Shown here: piece by piece, positions 61,949 to 64,000 of the stretch
Numbering within the stretch: the first letter of the stretch is position 1
How the letters are laid out: every line of letters starts with the position of its first letter
Notes under the pieces: model-generated
The model's database searches: none
What the model saw: only the letters and a program-made list of their open reading frames with translations
What the model was told of the DNA's origin: nothing
Program-made: the position numbers and the translations under genes
Assembly (NCBI RefSeq): GCF_025465945.1
Contig: NZ_JANLNW010000080.1
Location: 1-64,000, forward strand
Source of the DNA: Pseudomonas sp. 6D_7.1_Bac1
GTDB taxonomy: Bacteria; Pseudomonadota; Gammaproteobacteria; Pseudomonadales; Pseudomonadaceae
Length of the DNA stretch: 64,000 bases
Direction of reading: 5' to 3'

Positions 61949-62803
61949 TTAGACAATCGCGGGAGACCGCGCTTGTTTAAAGGACCCCACGTAGCTGTTT
62001 GTATCCCGTACATCAGCCTTGAAGGCTCTCTCGCCGGTCAGTAGGTTGTACATCTTGACCCTGCGATGGTTATTCGCATAACCGCCCATCGCTGAAACCG
62101 TCCCGCTTTGAATGTGGTCCAGATAACGGAATATTGTTCGTGGCGAAATAAAGCCGATCTTGTAGTTCAACGCCGCCATTCGATCTTGCAGCTCGTAGCC
62201 GGGATTACGCCCATCCATTTGAAAGTGCAGCCCGTGTTTTTTAATCAATCGCACATTCCACAGCGTACAAAAGCTCTTCAAGTGAACTTCCTTGAACGGC
62301 TTCGGCGCCCTTGAATTAAACCCCAGGGCCAGCAAGCTGCGCCGTGTGTAGTGCTTGAAAAAACGTGAGGTCAGGCGCCAGGCCGATCGGGCCAGCCCTC
62401 GATTTTGCTGTTCCAGGCACCCGACAGCCGCCACTTCTTGCGGGCCTGTGCACTGGCTGATCATCAGGCTGAAAACAGCCGGGTCGTAGACGAACGTATC
62501 GGTGTGCAACAAAAACAGGTACTCGGTTTCAACCTGCTCCAGGGCCAGATCCAGGGCCCGGCCGTGAGCCATGTTCCCGGCTTCCGGGGCGTTACTTTTA
62601 CGCTCGATCAGGTTGATCCAGTCGAGCGTGCGCAGGTATTCGCTGCTCGCATCGTTCGAATAGTTGTCCACCACAAACACCGGCACGCCAGCTTCCTGCG
62701 CACCCTCGCGCAGCAGCTCCAGGCAGGTCCTGGTCAGTTCAAGCGATTTATAGTTCACCAGCACAATGCTGTAGTTTGCCTGGGTCGAAAGTGAATGCGT
62801 CAT
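61949..62803 (-). CDS. Family 2 glycosyltransferase
   Basis: A 284-residue cytosolic GT-A enzyme. The nucleotide-sugar fold starts at YSIVLVNYKSLELTRTCLEL (about residues 11-30), followed by VFVVDNYSNDAS. The metal-binding acidic pair appears in FLLHTDTFVYDP (DxD-like, about 100). It lacks membrane segments. The acceptor is unknown, as no polysaccharide cluster is adjacent. GC content is slightly lower than the neighbours. It is preceded by its own promoter region and followed by the perfect inverted repeat at 61860. Confidence 0.85.
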   Translation of the reverse strand: MTHSLSTQANYSIVLVNYKSLELTRTCLELLREGAQEAGVPVFVVDNYSNDASSEYLRTLDWINLIERKSNAPEAGNMAHGRALDLALEQVETEYLFLLHTDTFVYDPAVFSLMISQCTGPQEVAAVGCLEQQNRGLARSAWRLTSRFFKHYTRRSLLALGFNSRAPKPFKEVHLKSFCTLWNVRLIKKHGLHFQMDGRNPGYELQDRMAALNYKIGFISPRTIFRYLDHIQSGTVSAMGGYANNHRRVKMYNLLTGERAFKADVRDTNSYVGSFKQARSPAIV

Positions 62804-63029
62804 CAGTAGGTGAGCCTCGATTGCTGCCTGAACTTCAGGCTTGCGCTCATCCTAGAGAGGTCAACCTTTCGGCCCGTTCCCGGGTGAATAAATTTTCTGA
62901 CAGGGTTGTTTCTGATTGTCACGAGCGATGGGGATGGATGTATTCAAGACAGGACGAGGACAGGTTCTTGCGTGGCAATGAACCTGTCCTCGTTTGCTTC
63001 AAGGCACCACTGTGCGTAGCTGCTGACGC

Positions 63030-64000
63030 TCAGCGCACCAGGCAGGGCTTTTTGTTATCGAATGTCCAGCCGGGAATCATGAACTGCATGGCCACGCTGT
63101 CGTCGCGCGCGCCCAGGCCCATGCCTTTGTAGAGTTCGTGGGCCTTGGCGACGGCGTCCATATCGATATCGACACCCAGCCCGGACTTGGTTGGAACCTT
63201 GACGTGACCGTCGACGATTTGCAGTGGCTCCTTGGTCAGGCGTTGCCCGTCCTGCCAGATCCAGTGGGTGTCGATTGCGGTGATCGCTCCCGGTGCAGCC
63301 GCCGCTACCTGGGTGAACATCGCCAGTGAAATGTCGAAGTGGTTGTTGGAGTGAGAACCCCAGGTCAGCCCCCACTCATGGCACATCTGCGCCACGCGCA
63401 CCGAGCCTTGCAGGGTCCAGAAGTGTGGATCGGCCAAGGGAATGTCCACCGACTGTAGCTGGATGGCGTGGCCCATTTCGCGCCAGTCGGTGGCGATCAT
63501 ATTGGTCGCGGTGGGCAGGCCGGTGGCGCGACGAAATTCGGCCATCACTTCGCGGCCGGAGTAACCGTTTTCAGCGCCGCACGGATCTTCGGCATAGGCC
63601 AGCACATGATGTTGGTCGCGGCACAGCGCAACGGCTTCTTTCAAGGACCAGGCGCCGTTCGGGTCAAGGGTGATGCGCGCGTCGGGGAAGCGCTCGGCCA
63701 AAGCGGTAACCGCCTGGATTTCTTCCTCGCCGCGCAGCACACCGCCCTTGAGCTTGAAGTCGTTGAAACCGTATTTGGCCTTTGCTGCTTCGGCCAGACG
63801 CACGATGGCTTCTGGCGTCATCGCCTGCTCGTGACGCAAGCGGAACCAGTCATCCGCGTCGGGTTCGCTGCGGTAGGCCAGATCGGTCTGGTTGCGGTCA
63901 CCAATGTAGAACAGATAGCCGAGCATCTTCACCGCATCGCGTTGCTGGCCTTCGCCGAGCAATGCCGCCACCGGGACTTCGAGGAACTGGCCGAGCAAGT
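63030..64000 (-). CDS. gudD: Glucarate dehydratase, C-terminal part (cut by window edge)
   Basis: The last 323 codons of an enolase-superfamily enzyme; the N-terminal capping domain lies beyond the right edge and the real start is not in the window. Catalytic motifs are visible: the KxK lysine (NDFKLKGGVL), metal ligands in ITLDPNGAW and AYAEDPCG, Asn in TATNMIATD, and the His in WGSHSNNHFD. Glucarate dehydratase removes water from D-glucarate or L-idarate to give 5-dehydro-4-deoxyglucarate. The reading frame continues through the first visible TTG, which is a Leu codon, not a start. Confidence 0.93.
   Translation of the reverse strand, partial: LLGQFLEVPVAALLGEGQQRDAVKMLGYLFYIGDRNQTDLAYRSEPDADDWFRLRHEQAMTPEAIVRLAEAAKAKYGFNDFKLKGGVLRGEEEIQAVTALAERFPDARITLDPNGAWSLKEAVALCRDQHHVLAYAEDPCGAENGYSGREVMAEFRRATGLPTATNMIATDWREMGHAIQLQSVDIPLADPHFWTLQGSVRVAQMCHEWGLTWGSHSNNHFDISLAMFTQVAAAAPGAITAIDTHWIWQDGQRLTKEPLQIVDGHVKVPTKSGLGVDIDMDAVAKAHELYKGMGLGARDDSVAMQFMIPGWTFDNKKPCLVR

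Overview
The window looks like part of a Pseudomonas chromosome from the P. fluorescens/P. putida side of the genus. The reasons are GC-rich coding, two REP/REPIN families of the Pseudomonas type, a Puu/Pau-type polyamine catabolic cluster, DUF2388 and DUF2784 proteins, a B-family DNA polymerase II and a Pqi transport operon. No rRNA, tRNA, CRISPR array or intact insertion sequence was recognised.

Layout. 1-6400: housekeeping envelope genes, namely a DUF2784 membrane protein, a lipoprotein, the pqiA-pqiA-pqiB-pqiC operon and a CBS-domain protein. 6400-12100: a gene-poor stretch with a decayed gene, then polB, an aldo/keto reductase, a molybdate-binding TOBE protein, a large REP palindrome and an AI-2E family transporter. 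12270-22030: polyamine uptake (potG-potH-potI without a binding protein) and the gamma-glutamylated putrescine pathway (hydrolase puuD, synthetase puuA, dehydrogenase puuC, oxidase puuB, regulator puuR), with REPIN clusters between genes.

22230-26390 holds the most unusual system. A stand-alone isocyanide (isonitrile) synthase of the PvcA family is translationally coupled to a HAD phosphatase. Next comes a single-chain fusion of a second isocyanide synthase domain with an Fe(II)/2-oxoglutarate dioxygenase (PvcB-like). Two isonitrile synthase domains plus a phosphatase do not match the pvcABCD or isnAB arrangements I know.

26400-41540 is an accessory, partly AT-rich stretch. It has two hypothetical genes and a DapF-like protein whose second catalytic cysteine appears to be serine. 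A Cif-like secreted epoxide hydrolase gene sits in a 1.2-kb segment duplicated without indels on both sides of a chemoreceptor gene, with fragments of a puuR-like regulator at the edges. After it lies a two-gene Rhs locus whose tail carries one complete toxin/immunity pair, one orphan toxin tip with a DUF4279 immunity gene, and one frameshifted toxin relic with its immunity gene.

42000-64000 returns to ordinary chromosome: an amidase, small membrane and acetyltransferase genes, a LysR/FAD-oxidase/polyamine-binding-protein module, an rRNA-methyltransferase-like protein, a cytochrome b561-YceI pair and a beta-propeller protein. There follows an MFS/CoA-transferase/decarboxylase operon with a divergent LysR gene, two divergent L,D-transpeptidase genes, thpR, DUF2388, a family 2 glycosyltransferase and the C-terminal part of glucarate dehydratase running off the right edge.
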